Part shown: positions 1 through 8,014 of the stretch, one piece after another
How positions within the stretch are numbered: the stretch's first letter is position 1
How the letters are laid out: each line of letters opens with the position of its first letter
Assembly (NCBI RefSeq): GCF_947499695.1
Contig: NZ_CANMPQ010000001.1
Coordinates: 1,054,001-1,118,000 of the forward strand
Source of the DNA: an uncultured Allomuricauda sp.
GTDB taxonomy: Bacteria > Bacteroidota > Bacteroidia > Flavobacteriales > Flavobacteriaceae
Direction: 5' to 3'
DNA: 64,000 bases
Made by a program: the position numbers and the translations under genes
The notes under the pieces: generated by a model
Seen by the model: the letters and a program-made list of their open reading frames with translations, nothing else
Told to the model about the DNA's origin: nothing
The model's database searches: none

Positions 1-117
1 AAAGGGTACCGCCACCCGCATACCTTTTTGAATAAATTCTGCTTCTTGTGGACTAATTCTGTAAGTAAAAAGTCTTTCAAGAGGAATAGGAAGTACAATG
101 TCTAAAAAATAGCTCAT
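1..117 (-). CDS. priA: Primosomal protein N' (PriA), N-terminal fragment
   Basis: Reading the minus strand from 117 gives 39 codons beginning MSYFLDIVLPIPLERLFTY and ending at GMRVAVPF where the window stops. This matches the 3'-DNA-binding N-terminal domain of Bacteroidota PriA, the helicase that restarts stalled replication forks. The ATG lies 4 bp after the stop of the DUF2147 gene, so it is probably the last member of the minus-strand run 2383-1. Only the N-terminus is visible; the helicase motifs lie outside, so the call rests on family memory of this N-terminal signature. Confidence 0.8.
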   Translation of the reverse strand, partial: MSYFLDIVLPIPLERLFTYRISPQEAEFIQKGMRVAVPF

Positions 118-121
118 ATCA

Positions 122-571
122 TTACTCCTCTTGCACTCTATGCCAGGTTTGGGTTCTGTAAAGAAAAGCCAAGTAACCTCTAACTTTTAACTTGTTTGGG
201 TCTTCAGGATCCAGCCAAACCTTACCTCTAAAAGTCATTGCCTGTTCGGGGTCAAAAAGTCTATTTCCCTTATATTCTCCTTTATTGTTCATTTTGAAGT
301 CATCCATAATCTTCATCCCATTCACTGGTTTGTCCTTGAGGTCTCCCTTACACTTGACGCATAGGGCATTTTCCTTCCCTTTTTCGACAACTTTGAGAAC
401 TTTGGCTTGCAATAGTCCGTTTTCTTCATACACTTCAACAATGGCTTTGGTGATTCCGTTTCGGTCATCTATTGTCTTCCATTTTCCGAACACCGATTGC
501 GACCAAGTAATTTGGGACAACAGCAAGAAAACAATGAGTAGGTATTTATTGATTTTCTCGCTTTTTTTCAT
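122..571 (-). CDS. DUF2147 family secreted protein
   Basis: 149 residues. An N-terminal signal peptide (about residues 10-25, ending near TWSQS) is followed by a compact beta-rich domain with the DUF2147 hallmarks: the early GKWKTIDD, a central CVKC pair, GNRLFDPEQAMTFRGKVWLDPEDPNKLKVRGYL in outline, and a terminal RTQTWHR. The family is periplasmic or outer-membrane associated and of unknown function. The start overlaps the end of the YihY gene by 26 bp and the stop is 4 bp before priA, so it is cotranscribed with both. The two Cys could form a disulfide; this is inference. Confidence 0.85.
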   Translation of the reverse strand: MKKSEKINKYLLIVFLLLSQITWSQSVFGKWKTIDDRNGITKAIVEVYEENGLLQAKVLKVVEKGKENALCVKCKGDLKDKPVNGMKIMDDFKMNNKGEYKGNRLFDPEQAMTFRGKVWLDPEDPNKLKVRGYLAFLYRTQTWHRVQEE

Positions 572-1526
572 GTTTCTTTTTTAAAGAGTTAAGTGTTGCA
601 TTAAGTTCAAATCCGAGCAACAGTATATTTGAATTCAACCAAATAAAAACCATTAGGATCAATAAACCTCCCAAAGCTCCGTATAATTCATTATAACGGG
701 CAAACTTTTCGACGTATACCCCAAAAAGATACGAGGTTAAAATGAACAGCAATGTGGTCATCAGGGCTCCTGCAGAAAAGAATCTAGCCTTTCTTCCTTC
801 GGCAGTTCCAAAATAATAAAGAATGGCAGTCGTGAGATAAGAAAGAAGGGTGAAGAATATGATTTTAGTAACCTGGATTCCAACGCTATCGCTCTTTTCC
901 ACATCATACCCCAAGGTTTTTCCAAAATACTCGCTGGTATATTCAACAATATAGAATTCAAAATACACAAAGACCACAGCTCCCAAAATCAACAGAATTG
1001 ACAAAATCAGCCCGACCATTAAAGCATAGGCGTATTGTCTGAAAAAATTTCTGGTGAGTTCTACATGATACGAGTGTTCAAAGCCTCCAAAAATGGCATT
1101 TACCCCATTGGCAACAAGAAATATGGAAACCATAAATGCTGATGATAAGATTCCACCGCTTTTCTGATCCTTAATTTGTTGGTATATCTCGGTAAAATAA
1201 TCGCCAGTTGCTGTGGGTAGGAAAGACTCTAAAAACAGCAGGAATTGGGCATCAAAATTCTCGTTTCCCACGCTTGCGAAGGGAATAATCCAAGGAACCA
1301 GAGTTACCAAGAATATCATTAGAGGAAATAATGCCATAAAAAGACTGAAAGCAATGGCACTTGCCCTTGTGGAAACGGCACCTTTTACAATACCGAGAAC
1401 ATACATTTCCAACAGGTCATAAAAGGATAGTCCTTCGAAAGCCTTTAACTTAATATTTTTAAGTAAGCGGACCAACCAATTGACCACTGGGATTTTTTCT
1501 AATTTTTCCTCTATCGCTACGGACAT
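546..1526 (-). CDS. YihY/BrkB family inner-membrane protein
   Basis: 326 residues with about six hydrophobic segments (around residues 60-80, 130-150, 170-200, 225-245, 250-275, 285-310). The N-terminal stretch containing RASAIAFSLFMALFPLMIF is typical of the YihY (formerly RNase BN/BrkB) family. The transport substrate is unknown in the family. The start codon shares one base with the nadC stop (TAATG), indicating translational coupling to nadC. The Lys/Glu-rich C-terminal tail (KKKHEKKRENQ) overlaps the DUF2147 start. Confidence 0.85.
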   Translation of the reverse strand: MSVAIEEKLEKIPVVNWLVRLLKNIKLKAFEGLSFYDLLEMYVLGIVKGAVSTRASAIAFSLFMALFPLMIFLVTLVPWIIPFASVGNENFDAQFLLFLESFLPTATGDYFTEIYQQIKDQKSGGILSSAFMVSIFLVANGVNAIFGGFEHSYHVELTRNFFRQYAYALMVGLILSILLILGAVVFVYFEFYIVEYTSEYFGKTLGYDVEKSDSVGIQVTKIIFFTLLSYLTTAILYYFGTAEGRKARFFSAGALMTTLLFILTSYLFGVYVEKFARYNELYGALGGLLILMVFIWLNSNILLLGFELNATLNSLKKKHEKKRENQ

Positions 1527-2383
1527 TATACTGCTTTTAGACTTAGATCCATGTTGTGGACAGAATGGGTCAAAGCACCTGAAGAAATGTAATCAACTCC
1601 GCATTCCGCATAGGCTCGAATTGTATTTTCATTGATTCCTCCAGACGATTCGGTAAGACATTGATTACCTATCATTTTTACAGCTCGTTTTGTGTCATCA
1701 TAATCAAAGTTATCCAAAAGAATTCGGTACACATTTTCCGATTCCAATATTTCCTCAACCTCCACCAAATTCCTTGCTTCAACAATAATCTTTAAATCTC
1801 GGTCTGTATCAACCAAATACTGCTGGGTTTTTTGAATGGCTTTTGTAATTCCACCGGCAAAATCAATATGGTTGTCTTTGAGCATGATCATATCGTAAAG
1901 TGCGAACCTATGGTTCTCCCCCCCTCCAATGGTAACAGCCCATTTCTCCAAAGCTCGAATCCCTGGGGTCGTCTTGCGCGTATCCAAAATTTTGGTGTTT
2001 GTGCCCTCTAGTAAATCCACATAGCTTTTTGTCTTTGTTGCTATAGCACTCATTCGTTGCATAGCATTCAGCACCAGTCGTTCTGCCTTTAAAATACTCT
2101 GTGAACTACCCTCAACATAAAAGACAATATCTCCATACTTTACTTGGGAACCATCTTGTATTAGCACCTCGACCTTTAGCCTGGGGTCAACATAATCAAA
2201 AACTTGCTTAGCGAAGGCTATCCCAGCAATAACACCTTCATCTTTAACCAATAATTTCGCTTTCCCGGTTGCTGAACTTGGAATACAGGCCAAAGAACTA
2301 TGGTCACCATCACCAACATCTTCTCGGATGGCATTGGCAATAATCAAATCTATTTCTTTCTGGAATTGATCTTGGGTAATCAT
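1526..2383 (-). CDS. nadC: Nicotinate-nucleotide pyrophosphorylase (carboxylating)
   Basis: NadC converts quinolinate and PRPP to nicotinate mononucleotide, CO2 and PPi, the entry into NAD from de novo synthesis. Visible signatures are REDVGDGDHSS near the N-terminus, the TRKTTPG loop, GGGENHRFALYDMIMLKDNH and the C-terminal SSGGIN/SSGALTHS phosphate site. I chose the ATG at 2383 (285 residues, MITQDQFQKE). The reading frame stays open to 2437, but that extension would run through the rlmH promoter at 2417-2446. First gene of a coupled run with yihY, DUF2147 and priA. Confidence 0.93.
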   Translation of the reverse strand: MITQDQFQKEIDLIIANAIREDVGDGDHSSLACIPSSATGKAKLLVKDEGVIAGIAFAKQVFDYVDPRLKVEVLIQDGSQVKYGDIVFYVEGSSQSILKAERLVLNAMQRMSAIATKTKSYVDLLEGTNTKILDTRKTTPGIRALEKWAVTIGGGENHRFALYDMIMLKDNHIDFAGGITKAIQKTQQYLVDTDRDLKIIVEARNLVEVEEILESENVYRILLDNFDYDDTKRAVKMIGNQCLTESSGGINENTIRAYAECGVDYISSGALTHSVHNMDLSLKAV

Positions 2384-2416
2384 CAAATTGGGGTTTTGAC
2401 GAAAATAATAAAAACA

Positions 2417-2446
2417 TTGCTCTCGATACATGGTCATATACCTTTG
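2417..2446 (+). promoter_or_regulatory. Bacteroidota-type promoter of rlmH
   Basis: TTG at 2417-2419, a 19-base spacer and TACCTTTG at 2439-2446 match the Bacteroidota sigma consensus (TTTG-N19-TAnnTTTG). Expected transcription start is near 2453, giving a leader of about 20 bases before the rlmH ATG. Confidence 0.65.
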
Positions 2447-2473
2447 TTTGATTGGAAAAAATTACTTTTGGAT

Positions 2474-2947
2474 ATGCAGATTACCATAATAGCCATTGGA
2501 AAGACGGATAGTAAAGAACTGGCCCAGCTTATTTCCATTTATGAAAAACGATTGGCACATTATGTAAAGTTCAAATTTGAGGTGATTCCAGATCTTAAAA
2601 ACAGTAAAAATCTTTCTGAAAAACTTCAAAAAGAGAAAGAGGGGGAGCTTATCTTGAAGCAGGTACATTCTTCAGACATTTTAATAGTGATGGATGAAAA
2701 CGGGAAGCAGTTGACTTCTTTGGGTTTTTCACAGTTTCTTCAAAAGAAAATGAACAGTGGAATCAAAAATCTTATTTTGGTTATTGGAGGGCCTTATGGC
2801 TTTAGTGAGGCCGTTTACAACAGAGCCAATGGACAGCTAAGTCTTTCCAAAATGACATTTTCACATCAAATGGTGCGATTATTTTTGATAGAACAATTAT
2901 ATAGAGGGTTTACGATTCTCAGGAATGAACCTTACCATCATCAATAG
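2474..2947 (+). CDS. rlmH: 23S rRNA (pseudouridine-1915 N3)-methyltransferase RlmH
   Basis: 157 residues, the usual RlmH length. It starts MQITIIAIGKTDSKE and carries the SPOUT-fold C-terminal knot: LILVIGGPYGFSEAVY (SAM loop) and LSLSKMTFSHQMVRLFLIEQLYRGFTIL. It methylates Psi1915 in helix 69 of 23S rRNA on assembled 70S ribosomes. The ATG at 2474 is chosen over an upstream open extension because of the family start and the promoter just before it. The 3' end overlaps the convergent gene by 29 bp. Confidence 0.94.
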   Translation: MQITIIAIGKTDSKELAQLISIYEKRLAHYVKFKFEVIPDLKNSKNLSEKLQKEKEGELILKQVHSSDILIVMDENGKQLTSLGFSQFLQKKMNSGIKNLILVIGGPYGFSEAVYNRANGQLSLSKMTFSHQMVRLFLIEQLYRGFTILRNEPYHHQ

Positions 2948-3842
2948 TGGTCTTTTGATTGGAAACAAGACCGTACTTTTCTAGAAAATCTTCAACTTTC
3001 TTAATGACAACATGATGCGGCTTAGGCTCATCAATGGTTTCTTCAAGAGATTTTTCCATATTGCTGGATACACTTTTAAGATGATCTAACTCTTCCGTGA
3101 TAAAACCATAAATCTCTTGCTGTCTTTCCGGGTCTTTTTCTACTTTTAAAACGTATTGGAGGTCCGTAATATTCTTCATATGTGAGCTAAACACATGGGA
3201 TTGATGCCAAGCGATCTCTGTAAGCTTCTTCTTTTGGTCAAGAATTTTGCCGATAATGGGATTTACAATAAAGAATATTTCAAAGATTATAATAACAATT
3301 GAGAATATGGCCAATTCAAGCTCTATCACCATCATGGTTTTTAGGTCTTTCTCTGCCTTTTTTTGGAATTTTGTCACAATACCATCCATTATTACCAGAA
3401 AACGATCTACCCTAAACCGAACATCATTGAAAGAAACGGTTTTGTACTTTTTATAGTTGTTTAACTCACTATGTAGCCACAGCACATAAGGTTCTAGTCG
3501 AGCAAACTCTTTCAAAATCTCCTCATCTTCCAAAGGTTCAATTTTTAGACTTTCATTTCCATGTTGCAGGAAATTGTTCATCTGATATAGTTTGGTCAGT
3601 ACTAGTTTTAATTCCGCATAATCGCAATTGTGATACCTACAAGAATACAGCTCATTCAAAATACGTTGACTCAACATACGCTGTTTACCGGCCAAGTTTA
3701 CAATCATGGCTGCATTTCGTTGTTTTCTTAACGAATATTGGGTCATAGACTGAATAGTAATGGTAAGTACAACAATGGAAATGACCAATAAGTAATAGGC
3801 TCTGAATCCTTTTTGAAATGGCTTGAACTTTCTGATTTTCAT
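2919..3842 (-). CDS. PilJ_N-type sensor with an orphan DHp-like tail
   Basis: 307 residues. A membrane helix at about 17-37 is followed by an extracytoplasmic helical domain with NLAGKQRMLSQRI (49-61), the signature of the type IV pilus MCP/nitrate-sensor N-terminal domain. A second membrane helix lies at about 172-194. The cytoplasmic part (205-265) resembles the DHp helices of flavobacterial histidine kinases: AWHQSH with His216, then EELDHLKSVSSNMEKS. No HATPase domain follows; the protein ends after a short coil. It may be a receptor without kinase activity or a phosphotransfer partner; that is inference. Confidence 0.6.
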   Translation of the reverse strand: MKIRKFKPFQKGFRAYYLLVISIVVLTITIQSMTQYSLRKQRNAAMIVNLAGKQRMLSQRILNELYSCRYHNCDYAELKLVLTKLYQMNNFLQHGNESLKIEPLEDEEILKEFARLEPYVLWLHSELNNYKKYKTVSFNDVRFRVDRFLVIMDGIVTKFQKKAEKDLKTMMVIELELAIFSIVIIIFEIFFIVNPIIGKILDQKKKLTEIAWHQSHVFSSHMKNITDLQYVLKVEKDPERQQEIYGFITEELDHLKSVSSNMEKSLEETIDEPKPHHVVIKKVEDFLEKYGLVSNQKTTIDDGKVHS

Positions 3843-3970
3843 TATAGGCTACAAATGGTAAGAATTAGCCTACAATTTAGTTCAAAAAAATACTAAGGCG
3901 TGTAGAAATGTTGTGAAACAAAGTTTTGGAAAGGTGAAATGTCAATTTGCATTCACTCGGATCTGAAGTT

Positions 3971-5863
3971 TTAATACAATACCCTGAACTTGATAGTGTT
4001 TTCGACATTCTTAAGGGCCTTGACCACTTCCTTGTTGTATTCCTTATCCAAATCGGTAATCACATATCCTACTTCGCTATCCGTAGATAGGTATTGCCCA
4101 GTAATATTCATTTCATATTTTGCCAAAACCTTGTTGATTTCAGCCATTATCCCGGGAACATTTTTATGGATATGCAAGAATCTATGTGCATTATTCTGTT
4201 TCGGAAGTCGGATGTTCGGAAAGTTAACAGCATCCACCGTGTTTCCGGAGTTGATATAGTCCATTATTTTATTAGGAACAAAATCGGCTATGTCACGCTG
4301 CGCTTCTTCCGTGCTCCCACCTACATGGGGAGTTAAAATTACATTTGGAATTCCTTGCAAAGAAGTTTCAAAATTTCCGTTACTTCTTGGCTCTGAAGGG
4401 TAAACATCTACGGCAGCACCCCCTAATTTCCCGCTATTCAGGGCATTGGTGAGCGATTCAATATCCACTACAAATCCACGGGAAAGGTTAATCAGTATAG
4501 CACCATCCCTCATTTGATTGATTTCACGCTCGCCAATAAAATTTCTATTGGCCTTATTGTCATCCACATGAAGTGTAACCACATCAGAAACTGAAAGTAA
4601 ATCCTCGAGACTGGAACATTTAATGGCATTTCCTAAAGCCAATTTATCAGAAACATCGTAATAATAAACCCGCATGCCCATGGCTTCTGCCAACACAGAA
4701 AGTTGTTTTCCGATATTTCCATAGCCAACTATACCCAGGTTTTTACCTCGGACCTCTTTAGAATTAATGGCCGTTTTGTTCCATTCTCCCTTATGGATTT
4801 CTGTACTCCGAGTGAACACATTACGCATAAGCATAATAATCTGACCTATGGCCAACTCCACTACCGAACGAGTATTGCTATAAGGTGCATTGAACACCAC
4901 AACACCCTTCTTTTTGGCTGCTTCGAGATCTATTTGGGTAGTTCCAATGCAAAAAGCTCCCACTACCAGTAGTTTATTGGCCGCATCCAACACTTTTTGT
5001 GTCACTTGGGTCTTGGAGCGGATTCCAAGTACATGGACGCCTTTTATTTTTTCAATGAGCTCTTCTTCCGGAAGACTATGCTTTACCAATTCCACGGAAA
5101 AACCATCTTCAGACAAATTGTCGAACGCTGCCGGATGCACATTCTCCAACAACAGAATCTTGATTCTGTTTTTTGGGTAAGATATATTTCGAGGTAAATC
5201 GTTCACAAATAAAAATTCATCTAAGTTCGGAGTCACATGATCCGCATTGTTGGTGGCTTTTTCACGGTGTACATTTTCAGTATAGGCGAAAAACTTATCG
5301 GCGATTCCAGCTTCGCGCATTACATAATCACTGTACCCATCCCCTATGACCTGCACTTCACCGTCCAAATCAAGGTTTTTAAGACATTCTATCTTCCCGT
5401 TGTGTGAAGCCAAAACATTTGCTTCATCAAACCCGGTAATATTACCATCGCCATCAAACTTGAAGGTATTGGCATAAACCCTATCGGATGGAATATTATA
5501 TTCTTCAACTATGGGGTCAATAAACTCTTTGAAACCACATGAAATTACATAAATATCGTCAGAAAATTTCTGAAAGAACTCCTTATTGGATGCTATTGAT
5601 TTTGAAATCTTTTGACGCAATTCGCTTACCAAGCCATCTAAATCATTCCGATGAGCATTCAAAAGTCGTATTCTTCTTTCCAAAGATTCTGTAAATGAAA
5701 TGTCTCCATCGATACCAAGATTCGTAATATCCTGGATTTCTTGAATAATCTCCTCTTTGTTGGATTTCCCTTGAAGAGTCATTTCTGCTAAAACATCCAA
5801 TGCTTCGACCCTAGTAAGGGTGCTATCAAAATCAAAAACGTATTTGCGTCCCACCTCTATCAT
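3971..5863 (-). CDS. serA: Fused phosphoserine phosphatase / D-3-phosphoglycerate dehydrogenase
   Basis: 630 residues joining two serine-pathway enzymes. Residues 1-215 form a HAD phosphatase of SerB type: D11xD13 nucleophile motif (FDFDSTLT), S108 in VISCG, K157 and GDGYSD (174-179). Residues 232-550 are a SerA dehydrogenase: GxGxxG at 380-385, R462 in LSRG and His513 in TPHVGGST. Residues 560-630 are an ACT regulatory domain. Together these supply the first and last steps of serine synthesis; the middle transaminase SerC is not in the window. The frame opens with a TTG four codons earlier, but ATG at 5863 gives the usual MIEVGRKYVFDFDST start. Confidence 0.92.
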   Translation of the reverse strand: MIEVGRKYVFDFDSTLTRVEALDVLAEMTLQGKSNKEEIIQEIQDITNLGIDGDISFTESLERRIRLLNAHRNDLDGLVSELRQKISKSIASNKEFFQKFSDDIYVISCGFKEFIDPIVEEYNIPSDRVYANTFKFDGDGNITGFDEANVLASHNGKIECLKNLDLDGEVQVIGDGYSDYVMREAGIADKFFAYTENVHREKATNNADHVTPNLDEFLFVNDLPRNISYPKNRIKILLLENVHPAAFDNLSEDGFSVELVKHSLPEEELIEKIKGVHVLGIRSKTQVTQKVLDAANKLLVVGAFCIGTTQIDLEAAKKKGVVVFNAPYSNTRSVVELAIGQIIMLMRNVFTRSTEIHKGEWNKTAINSKEVRGKNLGIVGYGNIGKQLSVLAEAMGMRVYYYDVSDKLALGNAIKCSSLEDLLSVSDVVTLHVDDNKANRNFIGEREINQMRDGAILINLSRGFVVDIESLTNALNSGKLGGAAVDVYPSEPRSNGNFETSLQGIPNVILTPHVGGSTEEAQRDIADFVPNKIMDYINSGNTVDAVNFPNIRLPKQNNAHRFLHIHKNVPGIMAEINKVLAKYEMNITGQYLSTDSEVGYVITDLDKEYNKEVVKALKNVENTIKFRVLY

Positions 5864-5992
5864 GAATTGCTTCAAAAATTAAGGCGTAAAATTAAACATA
5901 AAATTCATCCAGAGAATTCGATGCACCTAAAATGCACCTATAAATGCGGATATATCAAAAATCGCGTCCAAAATGTTTCAAAATGTTGATTT

Positions 5993-6778
5993 TTATTCCA
6001 AAAACTGCAGAATGGCCTCTGAAAATGGTGCCGTTTTGTACGTCTCGTTATGGTTGCCCGGTACTATTTTCAATGCACTTTTAGGAATCTCATTTTTCAG
6101 CTCTTCAGGGTTTCCATTATCTAAATCCTCATCGCCGGCAATCACCAACACCTGAGCAGTAATCTTTTTCAACTGGGACAAACTGGTGACCGGCTGATAC
6201 TTTTGCAGCAAATGCAATATCCAAAGATTTGCATCTATCGAACTTGCATAATCCACAGCTCCTTTGGTCTCCTCTGTGATTTTGCCATTAAAAGCATTCA
6301 TAAACATTATCCTTCTATCCCATTGCGAATCAGTGAAGTCAACCCCCATTCCTCCCAAAACTGCTTTTTTAATGCGGTTATCTTGTGACAGAAGTTTGGC
6401 GAGAACAATACTACCGCGTGAATACCCCACAGCATGCAATTCCTGAATCTTCAAGTGTTTAATCAATAGGATTAGATCTTGTACTTCTGCATCATTTTGA
6501 TAGGCCGCTTCAGTTTCTGGTTTATCAGATTTTCCATTTCCCCTTAAATCAGGAACAATTACCCTGTACCCCTGGTTCAACAGCTGTTGTTTCAACAAAG
6601 ATCTTTCCCACATACCTCCATCGTTGATAAAACCATGCACCAATAAAACTGGAAAACCACTGCCCTCATCAGTAAAGGCAATCTGATTTTCATCAAAAGA
6701 AGTCATATAATCAACTTGATCCTGCACTTCGATAAAGGCCAATAACATTAACAAAAAAGAGAAATACTTTATCATCAT
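5993..6778 (-). CDS. Secreted alpha/beta hydrolase
   Basis: 261 residues. It has a short hydrophobic N-terminus (MMIKYFSFLLMLLAFIEV), suggesting export, then a classic alpha/beta hydrolase: LLVHGFINDGGMW oxyanion region, VPDLRGNGKSDKP, nucleophile Ser in GYSRGS (about residue 120), acid Asp in IAGDEDLDNGN and His in VPGNHNETY. The substrate cannot be told from sequence. It ends with LQFLE, close to the family's natural end. The 118-bp gap upstream of serBA carries no recognisable element. The downstream methyltransferase stop lies 6 bp from this gene's start, so the two are probably cotranscribed. Confidence 0.8.
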   Translation of the reverse strand: MMIKYFSFLLMLLAFIEVQDQVDYMTSFDENQIAFTDEGSGFPVLLVHGFINDGGMWERSLLKQQLLNQGYRVIVPDLRGNGKSDKPETEAAYQNDAEVQDLILLIKHLKIQELHAVGYSRGSIVLAKLLSQDNRIKKAVLGGMGVDFTDSQWDRRIMFMNAFNGKITEETKGAVDYASSIDANLWILHLLQKYQPVTSLSQLKKITAQVLVIAGDEDLDNGNPEELKNEIPKSALKIVPGNHNETYKTAPFSEAILQFLE

Positions 6779-6784
6779 CTAAAT

Positions 6785-7231
6785 TTAAAACCAGCGTCTT
6801 GTGGCTTTGCAATAAACGCTATATTCTTTTCCGAAGAGTATATTCAATGCCTTTTCTTCATGTTTTATCTGAAAATGGTTCATGTAATACACAAAGCCTG
6901 CCGCCAGTAGCGTGTTAAAGGCGTTTCCCAATCTCAGTCCAAAGCCCAGCAGAATAAGAAGCATTCCCAAATACATCGGATTTCGAGAATATTTGAAAAT
7001 ACCATTGGTCACTAATTTTTTGGTTTTTGTTAAATCAATAGGATTTGTCGTTGTTTTGGCCCTTCGAAACTGGAATATGCCCAAAAAAACTATTACAACA
7101 GCCATTGCAAAGAGTACGGTCGACAGCTCTCTCCTCCCGAAAAAATCGAAAGCTCCAACAGGTAAAAATTTAGCAAGTAAATACATCAAACATCCAAAAA
7201 CAAGCACGACCAAGGGTGGTAAAATCTTCAT
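6785..7231 (-). CDS. Isoprenylcysteine carboxyl methyltransferase-like membrane protein
   Basis: 148 residues with four hydrophobic segments. The C-terminal half has the ICMT/PEMT signature GIFKYSRNPMYLGMLLILLGFGL followed by KHEEKALNILFGKEYSVYC, the SAM-binding region of this integral-membrane methyltransferase superfamily. The real substrate in bacteria is usually unknown. It is divergent from rdgB and precedes the hydrolase gene by 6 bp. Confidence 0.8.
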   Translation of the reverse strand: MKILPPLVVLVFGCLMYLLAKFLPVGAFDFFGRRELSTVLFAMAVVIVFLGIFQFRRAKTTTNPIDLTKTKKLVTNGIFKYSRNPMYLGMLLILLGFGLRLGNAFNTLLAAGFVYYMNHFQIKHEEKALNILFGKEYSVYCKATRRWF

Positions 7232-7293
7232 GTAAAAACAATATGTTGAGATTCGAAATTACTACTTTTAGCGCTGTATCTAAAAAGCCCATC

Positions 7294-7875
7294 TTGAAAA
7301 TCATTTTTGCCACACACAACCAAAATAAATTGAATGAAGTCAGAAATCTATTATCTGAAAATTTCCAGATTCTCTCACTAGAAGATATTGGTTGTGTGGA
7401 AGAAATCCCGGAAACAGGGAAGACTCTAGAAGAAAACGCCAAAATAAAAGCTGATCACGTTACCAAAAACTTTGGTTTTGATTGTTTTTCAGATGACACA
7501 GGGCTTCTGGTTGATGCTCTTGGTGGTGCCCCAGGTGTATATTCTGCGAGATATGCGGGGAATCAGAAAAATGCCAAAGATAATATGGCCAAGCTTTTGA
7601 ACGAGCTGAAAGACAAAAGTCAAAGAGATGCCCACTTTAAAACGGTGATTCATCTTAATTTTAATGGCGAAAATCATGTTTTTGAAGGTGTCGTAAATGG
7701 TTCCATATTGGAAAAAGAATTCGGCACAGACGGTTTTGGTTATGACCCTATATTTAAGCCTGAAGGGTTTGACCAAACATTTGGAGAACTACCGCTTGAA
7801 GTCAAAAATTCAGTTAGTCATCGCGCAAAAGCAGTACAAAAACTTGTCGAATTTCTTAAAGGTCAAATCATTTAA
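7294..7875 (+). CDS. rdgB: Non-canonical purine NTP pyrophosphatase (RdgB/HAM1)
   Basis: RdgB hydrolyses ITP, dITP and XTP, cleaning the nucleotide pool. Seen are IIFATHNQNKLNEVRNLL (substrate loop), the DDTGLLVDALGGAPGVYSARYAG stretch with the catalytic Asp, FGTDGFGYDPIF and SHRAKAVQKL. I place the start at TTG 7294, which gives MKIIFATHNQ and 193 residues, the family norm. An in-frame ATG at 7243 would add 17 residues (MLRFEITTFSAVSKKPI) with no family counterpart. The exact start is uncertain; the function is not. Confidence 0.92.
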   Translation: MKIIFATHNQNKLNEVRNLLSENFQILSLEDIGCVEEIPETGKTLEENAKIKADHVTKNFGFDCFSDDTGLLVDALGGAPGVYSARYAGNQKNAKDNMAKLLNELKDKSQRDAHFKTVIHLNFNGENHVFEGVVNGSILEKEFGTDGFGYDPIFKPEGFDQTFGELPLEVKNSVSHRAKAVQKLVEFLKGQII

Positions 7876-7904
7876 TTACAGATCATTAAATAAGTGTACC
7901 TTTG
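7871..7904 (+). promoter_or_regulatory. Probable promoter of the DEAD-box helicase
   Basis: TACCTTTG at 7897-7904 is a perfect -7 box of Bacteroidota type. The -33 position (TTTAATT around 7871-7877) matches the consensus poorly. The predicted start near 7911 leaves a leader of about 105 bases before the helicase ATG. Confidence 0.5.
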
Positions 7905-7910
7905 CGCCTT

Positions 7911-8014
7911 TATTAACGCCGCCGGTATGGGCATGGTGTTGCGAGGGGCTCAAAAGGGTATTATACAATCGCTCTATGCAACACAACATATTTGCGATTT
8001 AGGTATATACCAAA
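7911..8014 (+). promoter_or_regulatory. Long structured leader of the helicase mRNA with an upstream ORF
   Basis: The leader is richer in G+C than its surroundings and contains a 7-bp inverted repeat (GTGTTGC at 7936-7942, GCAACAC at 7978-7984). An open frame of 33 codons starts at ATG 7927 and stops at 8026-8028, overlapping the helicase start out of frame. This may be a cis-acting RNA control region of a cold-shock-type helicase. No known Rfam family is recognised. Confidence 0.35.

Noticed and set aside
192..584. 130-codon open frame on the plus strand opposite the DUF2147 and YihY genes
   Set aside because: It is antisense to two well-supported genes, has Ser/Phe-rich composition typical of reverse-frame reading and no promoter.
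2384..2437. 18-residue N-terminal extension of nadC
   Set aside because: It overlaps the rlmH promoter and has no family counterpart; ATG 2383 fits.
2300..2473. N-terminal extension of the rlmH reading frame
   Set aside because: It runs antisense through nadC; the promoter at 2417-2446 and the family length place the start at 2474.
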